This document shows, in pieces, positions 1 to 9,228 of a DNA stretch of 26,541 nt (positions within the stretch are counted from its first letter, which is position 1; each line of letters starts with the position of its first letter). A program made the position numbers and the translations under genes. The notes below the pieces were generated by a model. The model was not told the origin of the DNA, did not search any database, and worked only from the letters and a program-made list of their open reading frames with translations. The stretch is from positions 1-26,541 of the forward strand of contig JBCCEV010000043.1 of NCBI GenBank assembly GCA_039030125.1. Reading direction: 5' to 3'. This stretch comes from JBCCEV01 sp039030125. Lineage in GTDB: Bacteria > Pseudomonadota > Gammaproteobacteria > Ga0077536.

Positions 1-755
1 CCATCAACCTTGGTGAGCACCACCCCAGTGAGGGGCAGGGCCTGATCGAAACTGCGCGCGGTTTGCACCGCGTCCTGACCCATCATGCTGTCGATCACAA
101 ACAGCGTTTCGTGCGGACTGATGTTCATGTGGATCCGACGGATCTCGTCCATCATCTCGGCATCGATGGCAAGACGGCCGGCCGTATCGACGATGAGCAC
201 ATCCTTCAAACCCTTGGTAGCCGCTGCCAGCGCGTCTTTGGCAATCTTCTCAGCGCTTTGGTTGGCTGGCGTCGGCAACACCGTGGCGCCAACTTCGGCG
301 GCGAGAATGGCCAGTTGCTCAACCGCCGCGGGACGATGGATATCACAACTGACCAATGCGACGTCTTTCTTCTCTTTTTCGATCAGGCGCCGGGCAAGTT
401 TTGCGGTGGTGGTGGTTTTTCCTGAGCCCTGCAGACCGGCCATCAAGATGACCACCGGCGGGGTGGTGGCCAGATCCAAGCCCGCCGAGACCTCGCCCAT
501 GAAAGCGGTGAGCTCGTCGCGGACGATCCGGATGAGTTCCTGACCCGGCGTTAATCCGGTGACGACACTTTGACCTAGGGCTTTCTGGCGCACACGGTCG
601 AGAAACTCACGAACGACATCGACCCCAACATCGGCTTCCAGAAGCGCGATTCTGACTTCACGCAGGCTTTCGTCGATGTTGCCATCGGTAATTTTGGATT
701 GGCCGCGCAGCGCTTTGACAGCGCCGGCCAAGCGGTCGGTGAGTTGATCGAACAT
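1..755 (-). CDS. ffh: Signal recognition particle protein Ffh (3' part cut by window edge)
   Basis: Ffh is the SRP54 GTPase that binds 4.5S RNA and signal sequences of nascent membrane proteins and hands them to FtsY. About 251 residues are visible, starting MFDQLTDRLAGAVKALRG at the ATG at 755-753. They cover the helical N domain and most of the G domain: the P-loop GLQGSGKTTTTAKLA, the DIHRPAA segment, DTAGRL, and TKVDG right at the edge. The methionine-rich M domain lies outside the window. The frame is open to base 1, so this is truncation by the window and not a broken gene. It is divergent from the CcsA/YpjD-like gene, and ffh beside ypjD and a CorB-type gene is also the E. coli neighbourhood. 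Confidence 0.96.
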   Translation of the reverse strand, partial: MFDQLTDRLAGAVKALRGQSKITDGNIDESLREVRIALLEADVGVDVVREFLDRVRQKALGQSVVTGLTPGQELIRIVRDELTAFMGEVSAGLDLATTPPVVILMAGLQGSGKTTTTAKLARRLIEKEKKDVALVSCDIHRPAAVEQLAILAAEVGATVLPTPANQSAEKIAKDALAAATKGLKDVLIVDTAGRLAIDAEMMDEIRRIHMNISPHETLFVIDSMMGQDAVQTARSFDQALPLTGVVLTKVD

Positions 756-852
756 AGGTATTGAGCCCTTTTTTGCACGCCCATTCCGGACGCTTCATTC
801 GCGTGGCCAATTATGCCATCATCAAATCGATGTTATTGCTGCAGGCTTATCG

Positions 853-1656
853 ATGGGCGCTAACCTCGTCGCACTCGGCGCAATCACGCTCTATCTAACA
901 GCATCGGTTCAAACCGCGTCGTCGTTGCGCGCCCCTGCGGTCTCCGCGTCGAAAACCCCTTTGCTTTTGACTTGCGCAATCGCCGCGCTGCTGCTGCATG
1001 GGAGTGTGGTCTATAGCTCGGCGGTCGATGGCGCCGCCATTGATCTTGGGATTTGGAATGCCGCCTCCCTGGTAGGCTGGTTCGTTGCCGCATTTGCGAT
1101 TGTGTTCAGCCTGGTTCAAACCTCAATCAGTTTAGGGCTGGTGGTGTTTCCCTTGGCGGCCATCACTGTGGCCACCGGCGCCTACCTTGGCAACAGCCCA
1201 CCATCGACATCGGCAATGCCCGCGATCCTCGCCGTCCACATTGCGCTGTCCTTGGTCGCCTACAGCCTCTTCGCGGTAGCCGCGCTGGAAGCCTTATTTT
1301 TAGCGTTTGCCGACAAGCGGCTTCGAACACACCAACCCATTATCGGTTTCTTACCGGGCATTGGTGCCATGGAACGGCTGCTGTTCCAATTAACCGCAAT
1401 TGCTTTCGCATTACTGACGGTCGGCATATTAATTGGTACCTTGCAGATGCACGATATGCTCGATCAGCATCTGTCGCATAAAATCTTCTTTTCTTTGCTG
1501 GCGTGGCTCGTGTTCGCGGCGCTGTTAATCGGGCGCTTTAAATTCCACTGGCGGGGCCCGCGCGCCTCGAAATATGTGCTCACCGGCTTCGCCCTCCTGG
1601 CCGTCGGTTTCTTTGGCTCAAAAATCGTGTTGGAACTTGTCCTGGGGCGGACCTAG
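853..1656 (+). CDS. ypjD: CcsA/YpjD-family inner membrane protein (cytochrome c assembly domain)
   Basis: A 267-residue, very hydrophobic protein with about eight predicted membrane segments. The segment around residues 115-150 (HIALSLVAYSLFAVAALEALFL) and the later His in LSHKIFFSLLAWLVFAAL fit the CcsA/CcmC/HemX cytochrome c assembly family (PF01578). E. coli YpjD is the closest family member I recognise; its exact function is not established, so a direct role in haem delivery should not be assumed. The ATG at 853 has GCAGG about eight bases upstream. The gene sits divergent to ffh and three bases before the CNNM/CBS gene, matching the ffh-ypjD-yfjD order of enterobacteria, which supports the symbol. 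Confidence 0.85.
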   Translation: MGANLVALGAITLYLTASVQTASSLRAPAVSASKTPLLLTCAIAALLLHGSVVYSSAVDGAAIDLGIWNAASLVGWFVAAFAIVFSLVQTSISLGLVVFPLAAITVATGAYLGNSPPSTSAMPAILAVHIALSLVAYSLFAVAALEALFLAFADKRLRTHQPIIGFLPGIGAMERLLFQLTAIAFALLTVGILIGTLQMHDMLDQHLSHKIFFSLLAWLVFAALLIGRFKFHWRGPRASKYVLTGFALLAVGFFGSKIVLELVLGRT

Positions 1657-1659
1657 CGT

Positions 1660-2943
1660 TTGGACCTAGACGCGCTCTTGTTGCTGTCAGGTGGGTTTCT
1701 CGCGCTGATAGTGGCCTCAGGTTACTTCTCCGGTTCCGAAACGGCGATGATGACGTTGAATCGCTATCGACTCCGGCATCTTGCCGAGCAAAACCATCCT
1801 GGCGCAACGCGCGCCCAGAAATTACTCGAACGCCCCGATCGACTTATCGGGTTGATCCTCCTTGGCAACAACTTCGTCAATATTTTGGCCGCCCAGATCG
1901 CCACGGTTATCTGGCTTGCCATTATGGGTGATAGCTACATCCTGCTCTCGACCTTATTTGTGACTGCTATTTTTTTGATTTTCGCCGAGGTCGTCCCTAA
2001 AACTGTCGCAGCCGTTCATCCCGAAAAAATTGCCTTTCCTTCATCGGCTTTGTTGCGTGTGCTGATGGTCGCACTGCATCCGTTCGTGCTGGTCCTCAAC
2101 CAGATCGCCAACGGCATTTTGCGGATCTTCGGGATCTCAGGCGATAAGGCGATCGATGGGTCACTTAACTCCGAGGAATTACGAACGGTCGTTAAGGAAG
2201 CGGGCGCAATTATCCCCGGTCGTCACCAAGCGATGTTGTTCGGGATCTTGGATCTCGAAAAAGCGACAGTGGAGGACATCATGGTGCCGCGCAGCGAAAT
2301 CGTTGGCATCGATCTCGAGGCGGACTGGGCCACAATCGTCGAGCAGATCACTTCTTGTCGGCATTCCCGCATGCCCTGTTATGAAGGGAGCTTTGATAAC
2401 GTCAATGGCATGCTCAGACTCCGCCAAGCGCTGCGCCTGTTTCGCAGCGACGAATTCGCCCGAGAAGATCTTCTTGAGTTACTGGACGAACCCTACTACG
2501 TCCCTGTCTCCACCGATCTTTATGTTCAGCTCGCGAACTTTCAGCAAGCCAAGGCGCGCGTCGCCTTAGCCGTTGATGAATATGGCAACATTGATGGGCT
2601 GGTCACGCTTGAAGACTTGCTTGAAGAAATCGTCGGCGAATTTACGACCGATATGCAGTCCTATAGTCGCGACGTGCACCCCCAGGAGGACGGCACATTT
2701 TTGATCGATGGCTCTGCCAACATTCGGGAGGTCAACCGCGCATTAGGTTGGGCCCTACCCCTTGAAGGCCCCAAGACGATCAATGGTTTGATGCTGGAAC
2801 ACCTCGAAAATATTCCGGAAACTGGCGCGACGGTGCGCATTGAGAATTTTGCTTTTGAAGTGGTTCAAGCCACCGAGCAATCGGTGAAAATGGCCCGTAT
2901 TGTTCAACTTGCCCCTGAGCCGGGCGACGAGAATGGCGATTAA
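1660..2943 (+). CDS. CNNM transmembrane / CBS domain protein, CorB (YfjD)-like
   Basis: A 427-residue protein of the HlyC/CorC (CNNM) family, whose members are linked to Mg2+/Co2+ transport or resistance. Visible domains: an N-terminal DUF21 membrane domain (about residues 1-190, with GYFSGSETAMM and the GNNFVNILAAQ signature), a CBS pair (about 205-335, with MVPRSEIVGID and VDEYGNIDGLVTLEDLLEEIVGE), and a C-terminal CorC/HlyC domain (about 345-420, with DGTFLIDGSANIREVNRALGW). The length matches E. coli YfjD. The likely start is TTG at 1660, preceded by GGGGCGG at a good distance, three bases after the upstream stop, so co-transcription is likely. Its TAA stop overlaps an ATG at 2943 that opens only a four-codon frame (see the PHP gene). 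Confidence 0.93.
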   Translation: MDLDALLLLSGGFLALIVASGYFSGSETAMMTLNRYRLRHLAEQNHPGATRAQKLLERPDRLIGLILLGNNFVNILAAQIATVIWLAIMGDSYILLSTLFVTAIFLIFAEVVPKTVAAVHPEKIAFPSSALLRVLMVALHPFVLVLNQIANGILRIFGISGDKAIDGSLNSEELRTVVKEAGAIIPGRHQAMLFGILDLEKATVEDIMVPRSEIVGIDLEADWATIVEQITSCRHSRMPCYEGSFDNVNGMLRLRQALRLFRSDEFAREDLLELLDEPYYVPVSTDLYVQLANFQQAKARVALAVDEYGNIDGLVTLEDLLEEIVGEFTTDMQSYSRDVHPQEDGTFLIDGSANIREVNRALGWALPLEGPKTINGLMLEHLENIPETGATVRIENFAFEVVQATEQSVKMARIVQLAPEPGDENGD

Positions 2944-3783
2944 TGGTGGTTTAACGCTATCAACGTTGATCTCCACACCCACACCACAGCGTCCGACGGC
3001 AAATGCTCGCCACGGGCGCTGCTTGAATTGGCGATCGACAACCAAGTCAATCTGTTGGCGATCACCGATCACGACACCGTCGAGGGGTACCGGCAGGTTT
3101 GCCAATGCCCGTTGCCGCCAAGCCTGCGCCTGATCAGCGGCGTTGAGTTCTCGACATACTGGGGGAAGGTTGGGATCCACATCGTCGGCTTGGGCATGGA
3201 TGTTGATCAACCGCGGCTGAAAAAACTGTTGGCCGACCAGCGCGGCGCACGCACCGCAAGAGCAAAATATTTAGGCGAAGCCCTCGCCGCCGCGGGCGTC
3301 GCGCAGGCCTACCAGGGCGCTTGCCGGGAAGGGCAGACCCAAGCACCAACCCGTGCCCACTTTGCCCAGTATTTAGTCAGTAAGGGGTATGCCCGGAACC
3401 GCACCAAGGCGTTTAAGAAATACTTGGGTGACCATCGTGTCCGGCAGACGCTTAAATTTTGGGCACCGATGGCCGCAACCATCGACGCCATCGATGCCGC
3501 TGGCGGCATCGCCGTGCTTGCCCACCCAGCAAAGTACGGGCTAACGCGAACGAAAGTGTCGAAACTCCTCGAAGCATTCAAGGCAGACGGCGGCCGCGGG
3601 GTCGAAGTGATTTCAGGTCGGCAAACGACAGAGATCACAGACAGTATCGCCACGCTGGCCAAGGCTAACGATCTACTCGGATCGGTGGGATCTGACTTTC
3701 ATCTCCCCGATCAGCCTTGGGCAATGCTCGGCAAAACCCCAGGGTTGCCCAAAGACATCACCCCGGTGTGGGAGTGCATCTGA
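2944..3783 (+). CDS. PHP-domain phosphoesterase (YciV/RNase AM-like), start codon missing as sequenced
   Basis: The product is about 275 residues and carries all the metal-binding motifs of the PHP family: DLHTHTTASDG (from 2968), ITDHDTVEGY, the Glu of GVEFSTYW, the His of VLAHPAKYG, and GSDFHLPD near the C-terminus. Related proteins (YciV/TrpH group) act as 3',5'-nucleoside bisphosphate phosphatases or 5'-3' exonucleases on RNA. The first in-frame ATG is at 3028, but starting there would delete the essential HxH and the D-H-D region's preceding strand. The reading frame is open back to the stop of the CNNM gene at 2941-2943, yet contains no ATG, GTG or TTG before the HxH motif. A one-base indel in the TTT at 2950-2952 would join it to the ATG at 2943, in a stop-start TAATG arrangement. 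The coordinate given is the open-frame limit. Confidence 0.85.
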   Translation, partial: WWFNAINVDLHTHTTASDGKCSPRALLELAIDNQVNLLAITDHDTVEGYRQVCQCPLPPSLRLISGVEFSTYWGKVGIHIVGLGMDVDQPRLKKLLADQRGARTARAKYLGEALAAAGVAQAYQGACREGQTQAPTRAHFAQYLVSKGYARNRTKAFKKYLGDHRVRQTLKFWAPMAATIDAIDAAGGIAVLAHPAKYGLTRTKVSKLLEAFKADGGRGVEVISGRQTTEITDSIATLAKANDLLGSVGSDFHLPDQPWAMLGKTPGLPKDITPVWECI

Positions 3784-3794
3784 GCGTTTGCCAC

Positions 3795-5156
3795 CTACAG
3801 CAGACCCATGACCTCGTCGAGTCGGCTTACCGTATCGACCCGCATGCCTTGCGCTGTTTTTCCAGGCGCGTTGCCTTGCGGGACAATAGCGCGTTTGAAG
3901 CCGTGTTTTGCCGCTTCCTTTAACCGATCGGGACCAGCTTGGACAGGGCGGATTTCCCCGGCCAAGCCAATTTCACCGAAGATCACTAAGTCGTTTGGCA
4001 CCGGCCGGTCGCGCAAACTCGAAACGACCGCCGCAGCAACGGCGAGATCGGCGCCGGTTTCGGTAACTCTCACCCCACCCACGATGTTGGCAAAAACGTC
4101 TTGGCCGTAAGTGGCAACGCCAGCGTGTCGATGAAGAACGGCCAACAACATCGACAGGCGATTGTGGTCCATACCCACCGTGACGCGACGCGGATTGCCG
4201 AGTTGACTCTCATCGACCAGCGCCTGTACTTCCACCAACATTGGCCGAGTCCCCTCTCGGGTCACCATCACCACACTGCCCGCAACCGGCGTATCGTGGC
4301 GCGACAGCAAGATAGCGCTGGGATTAGAAACCTCGCGCAATCCGGTGTCGGTCATTGCGAACACACCAAGTTCGTTCATTGCGCCGAAGCGATTTTTGAT
4401 CGCGCGGACCATACGATGGCGCCCGCCAGGATCGCCTTCGAAATAGAGGGTCGCATCGACCATATGCTCAAGCACCCGCGGGCCGGCGATCGTGCCCTCT
4501 TTGGTGACATGCCCGACCAAATAAATTGCCGTTTTGGTGTCTTTTGCGAAATTCACTAAACGATTCGCGCACTCGCGTACTTGCCCGACCGAGCCCGGCG
4601 GCGACTGCAAATTAGACGAGAAGACGGTTTGAATCGAGTCAACCACCATGACCTGCGGCTGCGTTTCATTGGCAATATGAAGGATCCGCTCCAAATCAGT
4701 TTCAGTGAGGAGGTTGAGCGACTCGCCCGGCAGCTTCAGACGCTCGGCGCGAAGCGCGATTTGCGCGGCCGATTCCTCACCGCTCACATACAGCGTGTTA
4801 CCCAGTTTCTCCGCGACGTGAGCGAGGCTCTGCAACAACAGCGTCGTTTTCCCAATCCCCGGATCGCCCCCAAGCAGCACCACCGATCCCACCACCAGCC
4901 CGCCGCCCAGCGTCCGGTCGAGCTCCGAAATGCCGGTGGGGATCCGTGGCTCACTTGCCGCGGCAACTTCATCCAAACGCTGCACGGCGCTTTGACGGTT
5001 GTTACTGTATTGAGCACGAGCGCGAACGTCGCCTGAATTTACAACGGATTCGACGATCGTGTTCCATTCGTGACACTCAGGACACTGCCCGCTCCATTTG
5101 GATAGCACCGTGCCACAGTTGTGACACTGAAACTTCTGTTGAGATTTAGCCGCCAT
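3795..5156 (-). CDS. radA: DNA repair/recombination protein RadA
   Basis: RadA is a RecA/DnaB-like ATPase that promotes branch migration during homologous recombination. The 453-residue product starts MAAKSQQKFQCHNCG. It has a four-Cys zinc finger (C11, C14, C25, C28), the Walker A GGDPGIGKTT, Walker B VMVVDSIQT, the RadA-specific KNRFG motif (KNRFGAMNELGVFAM), and a C-terminal Lon-protease-like domain (VAAAVVSSLRDRPVP, GEIGLAGEIRPV). The length is close to E. coli RadA (460). An upstream in-frame start at 5201 exists, but ATG 5156 places the zinc finger normally. The A of this ATG is also the last base of the alr TAA stop, so translation of the two is probably coupled. It converges on the PHP gene with an 11-bp gap. 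Confidence 0.97.
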   Translation of the reverse strand: MAAKSQQKFQCHNCGTVLSKWSGQCPECHEWNTIVESVVNSGDVRARAQYSNNRQSAVQRLDEVAAASEPRIPTGISELDRTLGGGLVVGSVVLLGGDPGIGKTTLLLQSLAHVAEKLGNTLYVSGEESAAQIALRAERLKLPGESLNLLTETDLERILHIANETQPQVMVVDSIQTVFSSNLQSPPGSVGQVRECANRLVNFAKDTKTAIYLVGHVTKEGTIAGPRVLEHMVDATLYFEGDPGGRHRMVRAIKNRFGAMNELGVFAMTDTGLREVSNPSAILLSRHDTPVAGSVVMVTREGTRPMLVEVQALVDESQLGNPRRVTVGMDHNRLSMLLAVLHRHAGVATYGQDVFANIVGGVRVTETGADLAVAAAVVSSLRDRPVPNDLVIFGEIGLAGEIRPVQAGPDRLKEAAKHGFKRAIVPQGNAPGKTAQGMRVDTVSRLDEVMGLL

Positions 5157-6220
5157 TAATCGTCGGTCTCTACAAATCGTGCGCGCAGTTTCATGCCGCA
5201 CAAAAGTTCATAGGGAATAGTGCCTGCCGAGCGGGCGATTTCTTCAACCGGCAACTGCGCTCCCCAAAGCGTGACTCTATCGCCAATCTGCGCCCCGGGT
5301 GCTGCGCTCAGGTCAATAGCAATCATGTCCATGGAGCACTCGCCAATGACACGGCAACGGGCACCGTTCACCAGCACCGGAGTGCCCGTACCAGCGTGTC
5401 TGGGATAACCGTCGCCATAACCACAAGCCGCGACGCCCACGGGCATCGATTCGCTGGCGCGAAAACGCCCCCCATATCCAACCGACTCGCCAGCGGCGAC
5501 GTGGCGCGTTGAGATCAACTCCGTTTCCAACGACATCACGGGCTTTAGATCATGGTCTCGACCGATGGTGTCGATAAAGGGGGAAACCCCGTAAAGCATG
5601 ACTCCAGGCCGCACCCATTGGCGGTGCGTTCCCCGCCAACCCAATAACCCGGCGGAGTTGGCCAGCGAACAAGGCCGTTCGCCGTCCACTAATGCATCGA
5701 ACACGGCGCTCTGTTGTTCCACCATGCTGCTCGAGCGATCGTCGGCATTAGCGAAGTGCGACATTAATATCACTTCTGGCACGACGCTCGCGATGCGTTC
5801 ATAAGCTGCGCGAAATTCACAGGGGTCGAAACCGAGCCGGTGCATCCCGGTATCGACCTTCAGCCACACACTATTCGGCGTCTTACCGTCAGGCAAATAC
5901 TCTAGCTGACGATGCGAATGAATCACGGTATCGAGATTTAATTCGACAATCGTTTGAAATTCGCCCGCGTCGAAAGGCCCCTCCAGTAAAACGATGCGCT
6001 GCTCGACACCAGCGCGCCGCAAAACTTCCGCTTCATCCAATGAGGCCACACCAAGTGCATCGGCATCGGCGAAGGCGCCAGCCATGCGGACGATGCCATG
6101 CCCGTAGCCATCGGCTTTGACCACCGCCATGAGCTTGGAATTTGGCGCCAGTTCGCGGGCGCGGCGCAGGTTAGCCCGCGCGGCGCTGAGATCAACGGTG
6201 ACCCGAGTCGGCCGCGTCAC
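5156..6220 (-). CDS. alr: Alanine racemase
   Basis: PLP-dependent racemase making D-alanine for peptidoglycan. The 354-residue product begins MTRPTRVTVDLSAARANLRRA and has the PLP-lysine motif AVVKADGYGHG (Lys35). Other family segments are GVASLDEAEVLRRAG, WLKVDTGMHRLGF, the VGYGGRF region that supplies the second catalytic Tyr, and the C-terminal GRC..IGECSMDMIAIDL. The length is typical. The start is GTG at 6220-6218, which overlaps the dnaB TGA by four bases (GTGA), and its own stop shares a base with the radA ATG. The dnaB-alr linkage is also found in E. coli. No defect is seen. Confidence 0.97.
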   Translation of the reverse strand: MTRPTRVTVDLSAARANLRRARELAPNSKLMAVVKADGYGHGIVRMAGAFADADALGVASLDEAEVLRRAGVEQRIVLLEGPFDAGEFQTIVELNLDTVIHSHRQLEYLPDGKTPNSVWLKVDTGMHRLGFDPCEFRAAYERIASVVPEVILMSHFANADDRSSSMVEQQSAVFDALVDGERPCSLANSAGLLGWRGTHRQWVRPGVMLYGVSPFIDTIGRDHDLKPVMSLETELISTRHVAAGESVGYGGRFRASESMPVGVAACGYGDGYPRHAGTGTPVLVNGARCRVIGECSMDMIAIDLSAAPGAQIGDRVTLWGAQLPVEEIARSAGTIPYELLCGMKLRARFVETDD

Positions 6221-7629
6221 TGATCACCCGAGGTAAAAGACTCCTGAGCGAGATTTTCAAAGCTCGTGTATTCACCAAAGAAGCGCAACCTGCGCGTACC
6301 GATCGGACCATTACGTTGCTTGCCGATAATGATTTCGGCGATACCCTGATCAACGCTATCTTCGTCATAAACCTCATCACGATAAATAAACATGATGACG
6401 TCGGCGTCTTGCTCAATGGCGCCTGACTCCCGCAGATCCGACATCACCGGGCGCTTATCGGTGCGGCTCTCAAGGCTGCGATTGAGCTGGGATAGCGCGA
6501 GTACGGGACAATTCAGCTCTTTAGCCAGCGCTTTGAGACCTCGCGAAATTTCAGAGATCTCGGTGGCGCGATTCTCCGTTGTGCCACTGACCTGCATGAG
6601 CTGCAGATAATCAATGACGATCAGATCGAGACCATGTTCGCGGTGCAAACGGCGGCATCGACCGCGGAGATCCCCGGGTGTCAGCGCAGGGGTATCATCA
6701 ATAAAAAGTTTGACCTCAGAGAGGATCCCCACCGAATGCGTGAGGCGCGGCCAATCGTCATCGGCCAATTTGCCCGTGCGGATCTTATGCTGATCAATCC
6801 TTCCCAACGACGACATCATGCGCATCGCCAATTGCTCGCTAGGCATTTCCATACTGAAAATGGCGACCGAAAGCTGTTCCTTAATCGCCGCGTGCTGCGC
6901 GATATTCATCGCGAACGCGGTTTTTCCCATCGACGGCCGGCCCGCAACGATCACCAGATCAGAGCGCTGTAAGCCAGAGGTCATATCGTCAATTTCGTAG
7001 TAACCGGTAGCAACTCCGGTAATGGGATTATCGCGCTGGAACAGCAAATCAATGCGGTCGAGCGCATCGACCAAGAGTTCTTTGATGGGTTTAAAACCCG
7101 AGCGGTCGCGATCCTCGCGCTCGGCGATTTCGAATACGAGACTCTCCGCCTCATCCAAGAGCTCAGACGGGGTGCGGCCCCCGGTCTGAAAGCCACTTTC
7201 GGTGATCTTACTGCCAGCGCTAATTAGTTTTCGCAGCACCGAGCGGTCTCGAACAATATCGGCATAGGCACCGATATTGGCGGCACTTGGGGTACCCTCG
7301 ACCAGCTCACCGAGATAGGCCACCCCGCCGACGTTATCGAGCTCACCCTTGCTCTCAAGCGTTTCGGCAAGCGTAATCACATCATAGGGTTTGCTGTCGC
7401 CGGCCAGCGCTTCGATAGCGCTGAAGATGTGGCCGTGATCGCGACGATAGAAATCATCGGCGGAGATCCGCTCGGTAACCGACAACAAACTGTCATTCTC
7501 CAGCATCAAGCCACCGAGCACCGATTGCTCGGCCTCGATGGAGTGTGGTGGAACCTTGAGCGATTCGGTGTCGAGCCCCGTGCTTTGGCGGATGGGACGC
7601 GAACTCATCGCCAATGCCTGTGAGGGCAT
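6217..7629 (-). CDS. dnaB: Replicative DNA helicase DnaB
   Basis: DnaB is the hexameric 5'-3' fork helicase. The 470-residue product is almost the E. coli length (471). It has the N-terminal primase-interacting domain (about residues 25-130, with PPHSIEAEQSVLGGLML) and a RecA-like C-terminal domain: Walker A AGRPSMGKTAFAMN (about 229-242), Walker B LIVIDYLQLM, LSQLNRSLESR, and DLRESGAIEQDADVIMFIYRD. Either ATG 7629 or ATG 7608 (MSSRPIRQSTG) could be the start. Neither has a strong ribosome site, and the second has AGG about eleven bases upstream. The gene follows rplI after 59 bp and overlaps alr by four bases. No intein is present. Confidence 0.97.
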   Translation of the reverse strand: MPSQALAMSSRPIRQSTGLDTESLKVPPHSIEAEQSVLGGLMLENDSLLSVTERISADDFYRRDHGHIFSAIEALAGDSKPYDVITLAETLESKGELDNVGGVAYLGELVEGTPSAANIGAYADIVRDRSVLRKLISAGSKITESGFQTGGRTPSELLDEAESLVFEIAEREDRDRSGFKPIKELLVDALDRIDLLFQRDNPITGVATGYYEIDDMTSGLQRSDLVIVAGRPSMGKTAFAMNIAQHAAIKEQLSVAIFSMEMPSEQLAMRMMSSLGRIDQHKIRTGKLADDDWPRLTHSVGILSEVKLFIDDTPALTPGDLRGRCRRLHREHGLDLIVIDYLQLMQVSGTTENRATEISEISRGLKALAKELNCPVLALSQLNRSLESRTDKRPVMSDLRESGAIEQDADVIMFIYRDEVYDEDSVDQGIAEIIIGKQRNGPIGTRRLRFFGEYTSFENLAQESFTSGDQ

Positions 7630-7688
7630 GGGGTCATGCGCGACCTTCGCAGCGACGTTGGCTGTGGATAATCAGCCCGAAAAACGCC

Positions 7689-8225
7689 CTATTGATCATC
7701 GGCGCCCGGCATTTCCTCGGCGTCGTCCGCCGTTGCTTGTTCGGGGGCAGGCTCTGGTACCGCATCAACGACGCTTTCGGCGTCAGGCGCGACAATGACT
7801 TTGACCATGGTTGTGACGTCAGCGTGCAACTGAATCGCCAATTCATATTCACCGATTTCGCGGATCGGACCGTCGGGCATTTGGATTTCACGCTTTTCGA
7901 CTGCAATCCCCATGCTGACGAGCCCTTCGGCGACGTCCGCCGGACCGACTGAACCAAAGAGTTTGCCACCCGAGCCCGCCCGAACTTCGATCGTAACGGT
8001 TTGGTCAGTAAGCTTCCCGGCACGTTCATTGGCCTCGGCGGTAGCCTCGGCTACGGCGCGCTCAAGCTCGGCGCGTTTTTCTTCGAACGCTTTCAAATTG
8101 TCGGCGGTTGCCGGTACGGCCTTATTTTGGGGAATGAGGTAGTTACGACCAAATCCCGGCTTGACGCTGACTTTGTCACCTAGCTCACCCAATCTGTGGA
8201 TTTTCTCAAGCAAAATGACTTCCAT
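7689..8225 (-). CDS. rplI: 50S ribosomal protein L9 with extended acidic C-terminal tail
   Basis: L9 binds domain V of 23S rRNA near the L1 stalk. The first 148 or so residues are canonical: MEVILLEKIHRLGELGDKVSVKPGFGRNYLIPQ at the N-terminus, the long connecting helix rich in Ala, Glu and Arg, and the C-terminal lobe with GSGGKLFGSVGPADVAEGL. The protein is 178 residues, about 30 longer than usual. The extra tail (VPEPAPEQATADDAEEMPGADDQ) is Pro/Ala/Asp/Glu-rich and looks disordered. It lies between the DUF2232 membrane gene (48 bp) and dnaB (59 bp) in the rpsF operon. Confidence 0.97.
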   Translation of the reverse strand: MEVILLEKIHRLGELGDKVSVKPGFGRNYLIPQNKAVPATADNLKAFEEKRAELERAVAEATAEANERAGKLTDQTVTIEVRAGSGGKLFGSVGPADVAEGLVSMGIAVEKREIQMPDGPIREIGEYELAIQLHADVTTMVKVIVAPDAESVVDAVPEPAPEQATADDAEEMPGADDQ

Positions 8226-8273
8226 TATCCCGTTCCTCTCAATTTCATAGCCGTGGCGAGGTGCCGCGACCGT

Positions 8274-9188
8274 CTAAAGTTTACTCTCAATTTTACGGCG
8301 ACCGCGAAAGTCGAACACATTGTCTGCCAAGCCGGTGAATACCAAGATGGCTGCCGCCGGATAGGGGGCAATCACGAGCATGACGTAAAGCCCGGTCAGC
8401 CAGCCCCGCGCCAGCGATATCTGTTTAGCGCGGCTGTGCACGACGGCTAGCCCTTGTAACGCGTACAAAAACGCCAATATCACGGCGAAGTCACCAAGCA
8501 ACTGCAAACCAGGGCTGTTGGTAGTGCGCAATGCCAAATAAATGACCGCTAGAGCGAGGGCAGCATACTGCACACCATGCGGCACCCTAAAACCGCGGAA
8601 TTCGTTGCCGAACCCGCCGGGGTTATAGAGGCTGCTTTGCCACCACCGTCCGAGAAACAACATTGATGTGAAGACCAGACACATCATGGCCAGCAACCAG
8701 CCGTGCACCGAATTAGCGATGATCAACACTTGGTCTTGCGGAAACGGCTGACCAGTTTGTTGCGCCGCGAAGTCGAAGATTGGTTCTAATCGGGCCAGCC
8801 AAAAGGCGCCAACATCTTCAACATTTAAACGCACGGTGATCGCGTAGGCCGCGACCAAATAGGCTGACACCGACACCGCGCGCCCGGGGTCTTCGCTACG
8901 CTTTAGCTTCAGCGCCATGATCCACGGCGGCAACATGCTCGCGGTACACAACGCCACGACGGGTAGCCCACGCGAGAACGCAAGCTCGGCGAATAATCCG
9001 CAAACAATACTCGCCATGACCATGAGCTTGAGGCCTTCAAGGCCGCCGTGGCGCATGGTCGTTAGCGAGAGTATCCCGCCGCTAGGGATCAACAACAGCA
9101 AGACCTTCAACGATCCAAGCAGAAATCCAGAAGCGGTGAGAACCGCATACTGTGGACCGCGCATTGCAAACCGGGCGATTGATCGCAT
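8274..9188 (-). CDS. DUF2232 (YybS-like) integral membrane protein
   Basis: A 304-residue protein with about eight hydrophobic segments and no enzymatic motif. Position (between rpsR and rplI), length and topology match the DUF2232/YybS-like proteins often found in this ribosomal operon in proteobacteria and in Firmicutes. I recognise the family by context and general composition more than by a sharp motif. The ATG at 9188 follows rpsR by 40 bp. Its function is unknown. The conserved placement suggests a housekeeping role in the envelope, but that is inference. Confidence 0.8.
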   Translation of the reverse strand: MRSIARFAMRGPQYAVLTASGFLLGSLKVLLLLIPSGGILSLTTMRHGGLEGLKLMVMASIVCGLFAELAFSRGLPVVALCTASMLPPWIMALKLKRSEDPGRAVSVSAYLVAAYAITVRLNVEDVGAFWLARLEPIFDFAAQQTGQPFPQDQVLIIANSVHGWLLAMMCLVFTSMLFLGRWWQSSLYNPGGFGNEFRGFRVPHGVQYAALALAVIYLALRTTNSPGLQLLGDFAVILAFLYALQGLAVVHSRAKQISLARGWLTGLYVMLVIAPYPAAAILVFTGLADNVFDFRGRRKIESKL

Positions 9189-9228
9189 GGGTCAACGACC
9201 ACGGGACCAAAGCATCGGCATGCTCGCC

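Noticed and set aside
85..543. 152-codon plus-strand ORF at the left edge
   Set aside because: It is the antisense of the ffh GTPase domain, which carries clear P-loop and GTPase motifs.
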